A DNA stretch of 16,177 nucleotides from contig JBNJFK010000028.1 in the NCBI GenBank assembly GCA_051746765.1, positions 1 through 16,177 on the forward strand, in the 5' to 3' direction. A program made the translations under genes and the position numbers. The DNA is from JBBEBE01 sp051746765. Its GTDB lineage: Bacteria > Bacteroidota > Rhodothermia > Balneolales > Balneolaceae. Shown piece by piece: positions 1-8,510 of the stretch (position 1 is its first letter; each line of letters opens with the position of its first letter). The notes under the pieces are model-generated. The model ran no database searches and was not told the DNA's origin. It saw nothing but the letters and a program-made list of their open reading frames with translations.

Positions 1-1
1 G

Positions 2-820
2 GCTGGGGGTTTGGAGAACTCGCGGGTTAATGCCACGGAGATCGGAGCGACCGGATTTGCGCTCTTTACCAAGAATCAACGACAATGGAACGCGAAACCG
101 CTGAGCCGGGAGAATATCGACGGATTCAAATCGCGGTGTGAGGAGTTCGGCTACCCGATGGAAGCGGTCATGCCGCATGACAGTTATCTGATCAATCTGG
201 GTCATCCGGAAGAGGCGAAACTTCAAAAGTCACGGGATGCCTTCCTGGACGAGCTCCAACGATGTGAGCAGTTGGGAATTCACCTGCTCAACTTTCATCC
301 GGGGAGCCATTTGAAGAAGATCTCCGAGCAGGCTTGTTTGGAGCGAATCTCCGCGTCAATCAATTGGGCACTGGATCAAACCGAGTCGGTGGTGGCCGTA
401 ATCGAGAATACCGCAGGGCAGGGGACCAATATGGGTCATCGGTTCGAGCATTTGAAGGCGATTATCGACGGAGTTGAGCAGAAGGAGCGTGTGGGTGTCT
501 GCATCGATACGGCGCACGCATTTGCAGCCGGATACGATCTTCGGACCGAAGAGGCCTATAAAGGAACGTTGGACACTTTTGGCGAGATCGTCGGGTTTGA
601 ATGGCTGCGCGGGATGCACCTGAACGACTCCAAGAAAGAATTGGGCAGTCGGGTAGACCGTCACGATTCGCTCGGGGACGGTCTCATCGGGAACACACCG
701 TTCCGGCTCTTGATGCAGGATGACAGAATCGACGGGATTCCAATGATCCTGGAGACGCCCAACACGGAGCGATGGCCGGAGGAGATTGCGATGCTTAAAT
801 CTTTCGCCGGCCTGGCGTAG
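2..820 (+). CDS. nfo: Endonuclease IV, 5'-truncated by window edge
   Basis: AP endonuclease of base-excision repair: it cuts the DNA backbone 5' of abasic sites using a three-zinc centre. The reading frame is open to the window edge. Codons from position 2 read A-G-G-L-E-N, matching the SAAGGLENA stretch near the family N-terminus, so about ten codons lie outside the window and the TTG at 11 is not the start. Numbering from that TTG, the metal ligands are all present: His56 in PHDSYLINLGHP, His96 in NFHPGSH, Glu in VIENTAGQG, Asp and His in CIDTAHAFAAGYD, His in MHLNDSK, Asp and His in SRVDRHDSLG, and the last Glu in MILETPN. The protein follows E. coli Nfo closely along its whole length, so identity is very secure. 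It ends at TAG 818-820. The next gene starts 113 bp downstream on the same strand. Confidence 0.96.
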   Translation, partial: AGGLENSRVNATEIGATGFALFTKNQRQWNAKPLSRENIDGFKSRCEEFGYPMEAVMPHDSYLINLGHPEEAKLQKSRDAFLDELQRCEQLGIHLLNFHPGSHLKKISEQACLERISASINWALDQTESVVAVIENTAGQGTNMGHRFEHLKAIIDGVEQKERVGVCIDTAHAFAAGYDLRTEEAYKGTLDTFGEIVGFEWLRGMHLNDSKKELGSRVDRHDSLGDGLIGNTPFRLLMQDDRIDGIPMILETPNTERWPEEIAMLKSFAGLA

Positions 821-933
821 CCCGGGTATAATATTTTCGGTGCCAAGAGGTTGATCGAAGAGAATGAACGGGTTGAACCGATCTTTTCGCGATCGTTCTG
901 GATCCATGCAACAAATCTCCGTTACTTGGGCAT

Positions 934-2196
934 ATGCAAGAGAGAGAACTCATTGTGGGAATGACAGCTGCCTTGGCGGTCGGGCTTTTGATCGGCATCG
1001 AACGCGGCTGGAGCGGCAAGGATGAGGAGGAGGGCGATCGTGTGGCCGGGATTCGGACCTTTTCGCTCATCGGGCTTCTTGGCGGTGTCTGGTCCATTCT
1101 CTCCATTCAGATGGGCGAGACGTGGCTTTTGGGCCTCGGATTTCTGGCGGTCATCGTTATGGCCGTGGCTGGCTATGTCGTCGAATCGATTCACGGTCCG
1201 GATATCGGAACCACGACCGCCTATACACAGATGCTTACGTTTGCCCTCGGTGCCTGGGCGGCATCCGGCTATCCAGTCTTCGCAGTCGCTACGACGGTTG
1301 TTGTCATTACTCTTCTGGGACTCAAACCCATGCTTCACCAATGGATTCGCTCCATTGAGACGGTTGAGATTTACGCTGGTATCAAGCTTCTTATCATTAG
1401 CGTGGTCATGCTTCCCTTGCTGCCGAACCAGGGGTATGGACCATGGGAGGCCATTAATCCACACTGGATCTGGTGGATGGTCGTGCTTATTAGCGGAATA
1501 TCGTTTGTCGGCTACTTTGCCATGAAGCAGTTCGGAGATCGGATTGGCATCATGGTTACAGCCCTCATTGGCGGATTGGCGTCCTCCACAGCTGTGACGC
1601 TCAATATGGCCAATCTCTCTCGGGAGAAAGGACCATGGATGATTTTCATGGCGGGTGTCATGGCAGCCTCTTCGATCATGTTTATCCGGATTATCGTCGA
1701 GGTGAGTATCGTAAATGCAGACTTGCTCCCCAAGTTGTTACCTCCTCTCTTGGTGATGTTTTTCGGTGTGATCGGAGGAGCAGTTTGGCTGTGGAAGAGT
1801 CGTCGGCGAGAATCGGAAGGGGATCCGGATCTGAAGTTGACCAACCCGCTCAAGGTGACTACTGCGCTCAAGTTTGGACTCTTTCTGGGGCTTATTCTCT
1901 TCTTGAGTACAGTGACCGAGGAGCTGTTTGGCGATCAGGGGATCTACTATCTGGCGGTTTTTTCGGGGCTCATGGATGTGGATGCGATTACACTATCGCT
2001 TTCTCGCTTGTCACAAGACGGGCTTTCCCACGAAACGGCGGTCTTCGGGATTATGCTGGGAGCGGTAACCAACACGTTGGTCAAGGGGTTGATGTTCGCT
2101 TGGTTTGTGGGGCTAAGGTCGAGTATGCGACTCCTGATGTTAATGCTTTCGGCAGGGGGGCTCGGGCTCCTGACAGCTTTATTCACAATCGGGTAA
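934..2196 (+). CDS. MgtC/SapB family membrane protein with DUF4010 domain
   Basis: A 420-residue polytopic inner-membrane protein. The N-terminus (residues 5-25, containing LAVGLLIGIERGW) is the MgtC/SapB-type first helix, and roughly residues 1-130 form the MgtC-like domain. Residues about 175-420 form the DUF4010 region. Two related motifs, GLASSTAVTLNMA (214-226) and GLMDVDAITLSLS (345-357), look like an internal repeat and are typical of this family. I count about 11-12 hydrophobic segments, with a basic loop KSRRRESEGDPD near 288-299. MgtC relatives are linked to Mg2+ limitation and control of ATP synthase in some pathogens, but the role of the DUF4010 type is not established, so I assign none. 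The ATG at 934 has no clear Shine-Dalgarno. A TATAAT at 827-832 has no matching -35. The gene converges on valS, 21 bp apart. Confidence 0.85.
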   Translation: MQERELIVGMTAALAVGLLIGIERGWSGKDEEEGDRVAGIRTFSLIGLLGGVWSILSIQMGETWLLGLGFLAVIVMAVAGYVVESIHGPDIGTTTAYTQMLTFALGAWAASGYPVFAVATTVVVITLLGLKPMLHQWIRSIETVEIYAGIKLLIISVVMLPLLPNQGYGPWEAINPHWIWWMVVLISGISFVGYFAMKQFGDRIGIMVTALIGGLASSTAVTLNMANLSREKGPWMIFMAGVMAASSIMFIRIIVEVSIVNADLLPKLLPPLLVMFFGVIGGAVWLWKSRRRESEGDPDLKLTNPLKVTTALKFGLFLGLILFLSTVTEELFGDQGIYYLAVFSGLMDVDAITLSLSRLSQDGLSHETAVFGIMLGAVTNTLVKGLMFAWFVGLRSSMRLLMLMLSAGGLGLLTALFTIG

Positions 2197-2217
2197 TTGT
2201 GTCGTGTGGAAACTGTC

Positions 2218-4941
2218 TCAGCTCAAATCCCGAAGTAGCTCCGAGAGCTTGTCCAGTCGATCGGAAGCATCACTCTCCTTGTCTCGCTCGCGCTGAACAA
2301 CCTCGTCCGGGGCATTTTTTACGAAGTTCTCGTTGGACAGTTTTCGCTGTACAGAGTTGAGAAAGCCTTTCGTTTTCTCAATGTCTGCTTCGATTTTGGT
2401 TCGTTCTTTCTCCAGATCGATAAGTCCTTCGAGTGGAATGTAGATTTCGTGTCCCCGAATTACGGCAGTGACCGAACCTGAGGGCTTCTCGATGGTGTCA
2501 CCAATTTCGAGACTCTCGGTTGCAATCAATTTCTCGATGATCCAGGACTCACGTGTCAGGGCCGTGGCGGACTCATTCGAGTCTGCCTGAATCCGAATGG
2601 TCAAAGGGGTCTTGGGTGAAAGACCCATGTTCGCCTGAATGTTTCGGATCGCAGAAATGATCTCTTGAAGCGTGGAAAACGTATCTTCAGTCGTTGGATT
2701 CTTCCGTTCGGAGTGTTCCTCCGGCCACGAAGAGACCAATATCGGGTTCTCAGGCTGTTCGTCGCCCAATTTGTGCCAAATCTCTTCGGTGATGAAGGGC
2801 ATGAACGGATGCAGGAGTTTCATCAATTCTCCAAAAATTCCCAGGGCTCGTTCCAGGCGCTCTTTCGAAATTTTATCTCCGCCTTCGTCGGGCTTGATCA
2901 TTTCGATGTACCAATCGCAGTAATCATCCCAAATGAGCGAATAGATCTTCTGGAGTGCATCATTGAGTCGGTACCGCTCAAAGTCCTGGTTCATTCCCTC
3001 CAGCGTGGTTTGCAGCCGGCTTTCCATCCAGCGGTCTGCCAGACTCTCGGAGTCGGACTCGAACGAGGGTCGATAGATCTGTCCCTCTTGCTTGTTCATC
3101 GAGAGGAAACGGAAGGCATTCCAGATCTTGTTGGCGAAATTTCTCCCCTGTTCGCAAAGCTTCTCGTCGAAGAGCAGATCGTTGCCGGCCGGAGAGGAGA
3201 AGAGCATTCCGACACGAGTTCCGTCGGCTCCGTAAGAGTCAATGAGCTCAAGCGGGTCTGGGGAGTTGCCCAGTGACTTGGACATTTTCCGTCGCTTCTC
3301 GTCACGGACGATTCCGTGATAGTAGACATTTCGGAAGGGAGGGGTGCCACGAAATGCGTATCCGGCCATGATCATGCGGGCAACCCAGAAGAACATGATC
3401 TCCGGGGCTGTAACCAGATCCTGTGTCGGGTAGTAATACTCGATATCTTTGTTTTTCGGATCCTTCAATCCGCCAAAAACAGTAATGGGCCAGAGCCAGG
3501 AGGAGAACCAGGTATCAAGAACATCCTCGTCCTGTTTCAGATCCGAGGCTTGCAGATCCTTCCCGCTTTTCGTTCTCGCCTTCTTCAGCGCCTCTTCGGC
3601 AGTTTTTGCAATGACATATTCCTCGTTACCCTGGCCAAAATACCAGGCCGGAATTCGATGCCCCCACCAGAGTTGACGGGAGATGCACCAGTCCCGGATG
3701 TTCTCCATCCAGTGACGGTAGCTGTTTACAAACTTGTCTGGATGGAACCGAATCTCGCCACTTTCCACACTATCGAGAGCCGGCTTGGCCAGTTCCTCCA
3801 TGCGGCAGAACCACTGCAGGGAGAGGCGGGGTTCAATGACCGCACCAGTTCGTTCGGACGTCCCCACTTTGTTGGCGATCTGTTCCGTTTTTACCAGAAA
3901 CTCATTGGATTTCAGATCCTTGACGATCGCCTTGCGGGCGTCAAATCGGTCCATGCCTGCATACGTCTTAATGGAGGGGGAGACCGTACCATCAGCTTCC
4001 AGCATGTCGATCACTTCGAGATCGTGCCGTTGGCCGATTTCGTAATCATTTACATCGTGAGCCGGAGTCACTTTCAGACAACCGGTTCCAAATTCCGGAT
4101 CCACATAGTCGTCACGGATCACCGGCACGGTTCGATCCGTGAGCGGAATACGAACCCGCTGTCCAACCAGAGAGGCGTACCGTTTGTCATCGGGATGAAC
4201 ACAGATGGCCGTGTCTGCCAGGATGGTCTCCGGTCGGGTGGTGGCGATGGTCACAAATCCGTCACTATCCTCGATGGGGTATCGAATGTGATAGAGATTG
4301 GACTGTTCCTCTTTGTGGATCACCTCTTCGTCGGAGAGGGCCGTCTTCGCCACCGGGTCCCAGTGGATCATGCGCAGGCCACGATAGATATGACCCCGAT
4401 CGTAGAGCTCGATAAAACAGTCGATGACCGATTCGTAGAGCTCCTCTTCAAGGGTGAATCGTGTTCGCTCCCAGTCGCAGGAGGCGCCCAATTTGCGAAG
4501 CTGTTGGAGTATAATGCCTCCGTGCTCGTCGGTCCACTTCCAGGCGTGCTTGAGAAAATCGTCCCGCGTAAGGTCTGATTTTTTAATCCCCTGCTCACGA
4601 AGGCGTTGTACCACTTTTGCCTCTGTTGCAATCGAGGCGTGGTCGGTTCCAGCTACCCAACAGGCGTTTTTGCCCTGCATGCGGGCACGGCGGACCAAGA
4701 CGTCCTGGATCGTATTGTTCAGCATGTGACCCATGTGAAGCACGCCGGTCACATTCGGCGGTGGAATCACCACGGTGTAGGACTCTCGGTCGTCCGGCTC
4801 GGAGTGAAAATATCCGTTGGATTCCCACCAGGTGTACCAGTGGGTTTCGACGCTTGCGGGATCGTACTGCTTGGGTAGTTCGGTCGGCTTCACAGAATCA
4901 CAATTTTGGCTCAAGAAGGAACATGAAGGCCTGCAGGCCAT
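2218..4941 (-). CDS. valS: Valine--tRNA ligase
   Basis: Cytoplasmic class I aminoacyl-tRNA synthetase that charges tRNA-Val. The HIGH signature appears as HMGH at residues 69-72 (PPPNVTGVLHMGH), and KMSKS is at 552-556. The CP1 editing domain lies between them, with TTRPET at 234-239. DTWFSSWLWP (476-485) precedes the second catalytic half. The anticodon-binding region is about 640-790, and a C-terminal helical arm (about 835-907, LEKERTKIEADIEKTK onwards) is the tRNA-contacting coiled coil usual in ValRS. The length of 907 is normal. The start is uncertain: the first 16 residues are Cys/Ser-rich and unlike ValRS N-termini, whereas a GTG at 4893 would begin V-K-P-T-E-L-P-K-Q-Y-D-P and give 891 residues. 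Neither start has a good ribosome-binding site. It lies 33 bp downstream of rsmB on the same strand and is probably co-transcribed with it. Confidence 0.97.
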   Translation of the reverse strand: MACRPSCSFLSQNCDSVKPTELPKQYDPASVETHWYTWWESNGYFHSEPDDRESYTVVIPPPNVTGVLHMGHMLNNTIQDVLVRRARMQGKNACWVAGTDHASIATEAKVVQRLREQGIKKSDLTRDDFLKHAWKWTDEHGGIILQQLRKLGASCDWERTRFTLEEELYESVIDCFIELYDRGHIYRGLRMIHWDPVAKTALSDEEVIHKEEQSNLYHIRYPIEDSDGFVTIATTRPETILADTAICVHPDDKRYASLVGQRVRIPLTDRTVPVIRDDYVDPEFGTGCLKVTPAHDVNDYEIGQRHDLEVIDMLEADGTVSPSIKTYAGMDRFDARKAIVKDLKSNEFLVKTEQIANKVGTSERTGAVIEPRLSLQWFCRMEELAKPALDSVESGEIRFHPDKFVNSYRHWMENIRDWCISRQLWWGHRIPAWYFGQGNEEYVIAKTAEEALKKARTKSGKDLQASDLKQDEDVLDTWFSSWLWPITVFGGLKDPKNKDIEYYYPTQDLVTAPEIMFFWVARMIMAGYAFRGTPPFRNVYYHGIVRDEKRRKMSKSLGNSPDPLELIDSYGADGTRVGMLFSSPAGNDLLFDEKLCEQGRNFANKIWNAFRFLSMNKQEGQIYRPSFESDSESLADRWMESRLQTTLEGMNQDFERYRLNDALQKIYSLIWDDYCDWYIEMIKPDEGGDKISKERLERALGIFGELMKLLHPFMPFITEEIWHKLGDEQPENPILVSSWPEEHSERKNPTTEDTFSTLQEIISAIRNIQANMGLSPKTPLTIRIQADSNESATALTRESWIIEKLIATESLEIGDTIEKPSGSVTAVIRGHEIYIPLEGLIDLEKERTKIEADIEKTKGFLNSVQRKLSNENFVKNAPDEVVQRERDKESDASDRLDKLSELLRDLS

Positions 4942-4974
4942 TCGACATTGAGGGGGCCGTCAGGCTGCCGGGTT

Positions 4975-6327
4975 TTATTTGACCCGGACGAGCCGAACGC
5001 CGAAATGACCGTCACAGCCGTGTTTGTGCGGATAGGTCTGATACGCTTTCCCGTCCTCGATCAGCACTTCTTCCGGAAGGTAGTCGGAGAGATTGCCCAG
5101 CTCGAAATTATCGTACTTCTCCAGGAATGCTTCAATCTGTTTGAAGTTCTCTTCTTCTTCCAGTGAGCAGGTACTATAGACAAGTCTCCCGCCTTTCTTG
5201 ACCATGTTGGCGGCCTCTTCAAGTAGTTCACTCTGAAGCTGGACCAGCTCGTTCAGATCCTCTTCGGTCCGTTTCCAGCGAAGGTCGGCCCGTTTGGCAA
5301 GAACACCGGTTCCGGTACAGGGTGCATCCAGTAGTACGCCGTCGGTGACTTTCAGTTGTATCTCGCGTGCGTCGGCCCGGCGGATCTTGATGTTTTCGGC
5401 GTTGTGGCTCAGAGCACTCTCGGCCAGTTTTTCCAGGCGGTCTGCCCGACTGTCGACAGCGATAATATCCCCCTCACCATCCATCAGATCAGAAATCATA
5501 ATGGTTTTGGTCCCCGGTGCCGCACAGATGTCATAAATCGTTTCTCCCGATTCGGGATCGAGAATCGTGGGTGCAAAACCGGCAGCAATGTCCTGGACCT
5601 GGCAGAGACCTTTTTTGAGCCAGCCTTTTTCGATAAAGGGTTGAACAGACGAGACCTTGAAATAGCCGGGAAGCCATTCACTCTCTTCAAACTCAATTCC
5701 GGATTTCTCCATGCGCAGTTTGAAGTTTTCCGTCTTGGTCCGAAGGTTGTTTACCCGCACATACCATTGAGGGACTTTATTGTTTGCCTGCATGAGCTGG
5801 AAGGCTTCCCGCTCACCAAAGCGTTTGGTCCAGCGCGCCACGAGCCACTCGGGATGGGAGAAGGTGGTGGCAACCAGTTTGGTCCTGTCCGCGAATGCCG
5901 GCTTGGGAAGATCGTCCAGGTCTCGCTGAATGTTGCGAAGAATGGCATTGACCAGATCTCCCGACTTCCCTCCAAGCATTTTCTTTGCCAATTCGACGGC
6001 TTCATTGATGGCCGCGTACTCCGGAGTGGAGTTCATGAAGATCATGTCGTAGAGCCCGATTCGGAGAATGTTCTTGAGCGGGGGTTTCATCTCGTCCAGG
6101 CCAATGGCGGAGAACTCACCAATCAGGAAATCGATATAGCTCCGCTTGCGCAAGATGTTCTGCACGTATTCACGTGCCTGCGCGCGCTCACGTCCGTCAA
6201 GATCGTCGGTCAGTGTGTAGTCGATCTGACCTTCTGTATCGAACTGAACCAAAATCTCTACGCTTGCCGACCGTGCTGTCTTCTCCATTTCCAATACAAT
6301 CTCCGCTATGTGTTCGATAGAATTCAT
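4975..6327 (-). CDS. rsmB: 16S rRNA (cytosine(967)-C5)-methyltransferase
   Basis: SAM-dependent RNA m5C methyltransferase (Sun/RsmB/Fmu family) acting on 16S rRNA. Residues about 14-145 form the NusB-like RNA-binding helical domain (YIDFLIGEF, EYAAINEAVELAKK, NAILRNI). Residues about 185-450 form the Rossmann methyltransferase domain. The SAM motif is CAAPGTKT (268-275), where the family more often has GGKT. The two family cysteines are present: Cys337 in DAPCTGTG and the nucleophile Cys387 in YSTCSLE. The C-terminus HFGVRLVR is typical. Residues 1-13 precede the usual domain start, so translation may begin at the in-frame ATG at 6288 (MEKTARSASVEIL, 437 residues); a G-rich stretch upstream of 6327 makes the longer form possible. 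It is the first gene of a probable rsmB-valS unit and is divergent from atpD. Confidence 0.94.
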   Translation of the reverse strand: MNSIEHIAEIVLEMEKTARSASVEILVQFDTEGQIDYTLTDDLDGRERAQAREYVQNILRKRSYIDFLIGEFSAIGLDEMKPPLKNILRIGLYDMIFMNSTPEYAAINEAVELAKKMLGGKSGDLVNAILRNIQRDLDDLPKPAFADRTKLVATTFSHPEWLVARWTKRFGEREAFQLMQANNKVPQWYVRVNNLRTKTENFKLRMEKSGIEFEESEWLPGYFKVSSVQPFIEKGWLKKGLCQVQDIAAGFAPTILDPESGETIYDICAAPGTKTIMISDLMDGEGDIIAVDSRADRLEKLAESALSHNAENIKIRRADAREIQLKVTDGVLLDAPCTGTGVLAKRADLRWKRTEEDLNELVQLQSELLEEAANMVKKGGRLVYSTCSLEEEENFKQIEAFLEKYDNFELGNLSDYLPEEVLIEDGKAYQTYPHKHGCDGHFGVRLVRVK

Positions 6328-6485
6328 TCGCTCTGACCCCCCGTGAACGTGGACGCTGGACTCCTCAGTGTGTCAAAAAACAGGCGGCCAAAAGAGAACC
6401 CGAAAGATAGGTGTTTCACTCCCATTTTGCTAATAATGCTGCCGCATTTGAAACGGATTATCTGTTTTGAAATAGGGATCTACCC

Positions 6486-6516
6486 TTTTCTTTTTCATAT
6501 GGATTGGGTAATTTTG
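6486..6516 (+). promoter_or_regulatory. Candidate Bacteroidota-type promoter for atpDC
   Basis: TAATTTTG at 6509-6516 fits the Bacteroidota -7 consensus TAnnTTTG exactly. A T-rich TTTT/TTTC at 6486-6490 lies about 19 bp upstream, where the -33 element (TTTG) is expected, and is an imperfect match. This predicts transcription starting near 6523 and an untranslated leader of about 65 nt before atpD. Immediately upstream, 6469-6490 can form a hairpin (GAAATAGGG, loop ATCTA, CCCTTTTC, with one bulged T) followed by a T-run. The hairpin overlaps the -33 region and could be an operator or an upstream terminator. Elsewhere in the 262-bp rsmB-atpD gap I see no convincing minus-strand promoter; TATCTTTC read on the minus strand near 6400 is a partial match. 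Confidence 0.4.
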
Positions 6517-6589
6517 CGCGCTCTCAAGCTTTTGACAGAAAAATGAGGCTATCGCCTGATCAAACACACAAATCACAAACAGCCACCTC

Positions 6590-8080
6590 ATGAATAAAGG
6601 ATCTGTAGCACAAGTCATCGGTCCGGTCGTGGACGTCGACTTTGAACAAGGCAACCTCCCCCCGGTATTGAACGCACTTTACATTGACCGGGATGACCAG
6701 AGCCGACTCTACCTTGAAGTTGCCCAGCACCTGGGCGAGAATCGAGTCCGAACGATTGCGATGGACTCGACGGATGGGTTGGTTCGGCAACAGGAGGTGA
6801 TAGACTCCGGTTCACCGATCTCCATGCCGATTGGCGAAGATATTCGTGGACGACTGTTTAATGTGGTTGGAGAGGCGATTGACGGAATGGATCAGCCCAA
6901 GGGTGATCGCAACTACTCGATTCACCGTCCGGCTCCGAGTTATGAAGAGCTGACGACATCCACCGAAATGCTCGAGACGGGAATCAAGGTGATTGATCTT
7001 CTCTGTCCGTATGCAAAGGGTGGAAAGATTGGACTCTTCGGGGGCGCGGGTGTAGGGAAAACCGTACTGATTCAGGAGTTGATCAACAACATCGCCAAGC
7101 AGCACGGCGGTCTGTCGGTCTTTGCAGGTGTGGGTGAGCGGACACGGGAAGGAAACGACCTCCTTCGCGAGTTTCTCGAATCCGGTGTTATCAAGTATGG
7201 TGATGAATTTATCAAGACGATGGAAGAGGGCGAATGGGACCTCTCCAAAGTGGACTTCGAGAAACTGAAAGAATCACAGGCGACGCTGGTTTTCGGTCAG
7301 ATGAATGAACCACCGGGAGCCCGAATGCGGGTAGCTCTTTCCGGACTGACGGTTGCAGAGTATTTCCGTGACGAAGTCTCCCGGGACATTCTGCTCTTTA
7401 TCGACAACATTTTCCGATTTACCCAGGCCGGATCCGAAGTATCGGCACTGTTGGGTCGAATGCCGTCGGCTGTAGGATACCAGCCAACTCTGGCAACCGA
7501 GATGGGGAACCTGCAAGAGCGCATTACATCGACCAAAAACGGGTCCATTACCTCGGTACAGGCGATCTACGTACCTGCCGATGACTTGACCGATCCGGCT
7601 CCGGCGACAACGTTCTCCCACTTGGACGCGACCACGGTTCTGAGTCGTGCACTTACCCAGATCGGTATCTACCCGGCGGTAGATCCGCTCGACTCCACAT
7701 CCCGAATTCTGGATCCGAAAGTGCTTGGCAAAGAGCACTATGCTTGTGCTCAAAACGTGACCGGGATTCTTCAGAAATACAAGGATCTTCAGGATATCAT
7801 CGCCATTCTCGGAATGGATGAACTCTCTGACGAAGACAAATTGGTCGTATCCCGAGCCCGACGGGTACAGCGATTCCTCTCCCAACCGTTCTTTGTGGCC
7901 GAGCAGTTTACCGGACAGGAAGGGGAGTATGTGAAGATTGAAGACACCATCAAGGGATTCAATATGATTCTTGATGGCGAGCTGGATCACCTTCCGGAGA
8001 ACGCATTCCACTTGGTCGGTACCATTGAACAAGCGATCGAGAAGGGTGAACGACTCAAGTCTGAAGCTGAAGCTGCATAA
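6590..8080 (+). CDS. atpD: F1F0 ATP synthase subunit beta
   Basis: Catalytic subunit of the F1 sector (F-type ATPase), membrane-associated on the cytoplasmic side. The Walker A P-loop GGAGVGKT is at 151-158. GERTREGND (182-190) carries the catalytic Glu187. FGQMNEPPGARMRVALSGLT (235-254), the LLFIDNIFRFTQAG Walker B strand, the VPADDLTDPAPATTF segment and the C-terminal EQFTGQEG region are all present. The protein is 496 residues, against roughly 460 in E. coli. Most of the excess is an insertion at about 202-228 (from K-Y-G-D-E-F to K-L-K-E), which I recognise from Bacteroidota beta subunits. There is no Shine-Dalgarno before the ATG. atpC follows after 18 bp, and the remaining atp genes are not in the window. 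A beta-epsilon pair apart from the main cluster is common in Bacteroidota and Chlorobi relatives. Confidence 0.98.
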   Translation: MNKGSVAQVIGPVVDVDFEQGNLPPVLNALYIDRDDQSRLYLEVAQHLGENRVRTIAMDSTDGLVRQQEVIDSGSPISMPIGEDIRGRLFNVVGEAIDGMDQPKGDRNYSIHRPAPSYEELTTSTEMLETGIKVIDLLCPYAKGGKIGLFGGAGVGKTVLIQELINNIAKQHGGLSVFAGVGERTREGNDLLREFLESGVIKYGDEFIKTMEEGEWDLSKVDFEKLKESQATLVFGQMNEPPGARMRVALSGLTVAEYFRDEVSRDILLFIDNIFRFTQAGSEVSALLGRMPSAVGYQPTLATEMGNLQERITSTKNGSITSVQAIYVPADDLTDPAPATTFSHLDATTVLSRALTQIGIYPAVDPLDSTSRILDPKVLGKEHYACAQNVTGILQKYKDLQDIIAILGMDELSDEDKLVVSRARRVQRFLSQPFFVAEQFTGQEGEYVKIEDTIKGFNMILDGELDHLPENAFHLVGTIEQAIEKGERLKSEAEAA

Positions 8081-8098
8081 AACGGGAGTTTCCTGATC

Positions 8099-8503
8099 AT
8101 GGCAAATACATTTCAGGCACAAATACTGACGCCGACCGGAAGACTTTTCGAAGGAGAAGTGGTCGGTGTTCAGGTTCCCGGCGAGCAGGGGAGTTTCGAA
8201 GTGCAAATGAATCACGCACCGATCGTTTCGACCCTGCAGGTGGGAGAAGTGAGCGTCAAAAAAGCCGACGGGGAGACGCTTCGGCTGGCGGTCACCGGCG
8301 GTTTCGTCGAAATGAATGAGAATCATCTGACACTTCTTGCCGAAGCGGCCGAGAAGTCAGACGAAATAGATGTGGAGCGAGCACAAGCGGCGTTGCAACA
8401 GGCCAACAAGGAGCTCTCCGGCCTGAGTGGTGATCGAACCGAAGCCGAGGCCGCTCTTCGACGAGCGAAAAATCGACTTCACGTAGCCGGAGCATCCGCA
8501 TAA
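8099..8503 (+). CDS. atpC: F1F0 ATP synthase subunit epsilon
   Basis: Central-stalk subunit of F1, 134 residues, the normal length. The N-terminal beta-sandwich (about 1-87) carries the family pattern: F-Q-A-Q-I-L-T-P-T-G at 5-14, PGEQGSFEVQMNHAPIVSTL (27-46) and LAVTGGFVEM. The C-terminal helical hairpin (about 88-134, DEIDVERAQAALQQANKEL and AEAALRRAKNRL) is the part that in other bacteria can extend to inhibit ATP hydrolysis. It is co-transcribed with atpD (18-bp spacing, no clear Shine-Dalgarno). Its stop lies only 7 bp from the stop of the convergent acyltransferase gene, leaving no room for an intergenic terminator. Confidence 0.96.
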   Translation: MANTFQAQILTPTGRLFEGEVVGVQVPGEQGSFEVQMNHAPIVSTLQVGEVSVKKADGETLRLAVTGGFVEMNENHLTLLAEAAEKSDEIDVERAQAALQQANKELSGLSGDRTEAEAALRRAKNRLHVAGASA

Positions 8504-8510
8504 TACGCCG

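Noticed and set aside
11..820. TTG at 11 as the start of nfo
   Set aside because: The frame continues upstream with conserved A-G-G residues of endonuclease IV, so the gene is cut by the window edge.
827..832. TATAAT upstream of the MgtC/DUF4010 gene
   Set aside because: There is no -35 or -33 partner at suitable spacing, and it lies just after the nfo stop; insufficient to call a promoter.
840..910. Inverted repeat GAACCGATC / GATCGTTC after nfo
   Set aside because: The stem is imperfect and lacks a T-run, so it is not a convincing terminator.
1635..2360. 241-codon plus-strand open frame
   Set aside because: It overlaps the MgtC/DUF4010 gene in another frame and runs into valS antisense; cysteine- and arginine-rich composition is typical of a shadow frame.
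3316..4578. 420-codon plus-strand open frame
   Set aside because: It lies entirely antisense to valS, whose protein has full synthetase motifs; the translation shows no recognisable domain and is explained by valS codon usage.
5356..6336. 326-codon plus-strand open frame
   Set aside because: Antisense to rsmB across its length, with no recognisable features.
6343..6546. 67-codon plus-strand open frame in the rsmB-atpD gap
   Set aside because: It starts at a GTG without a Shine-Dalgarno, ends past the atpD promoter elements, and shows no recognisable protein features.
7274..8326. 350-codon minus-strand open frame
   Set aside because: Antisense to atpD and atpC, both certain genes; no domain or ribosome-binding site supports it.
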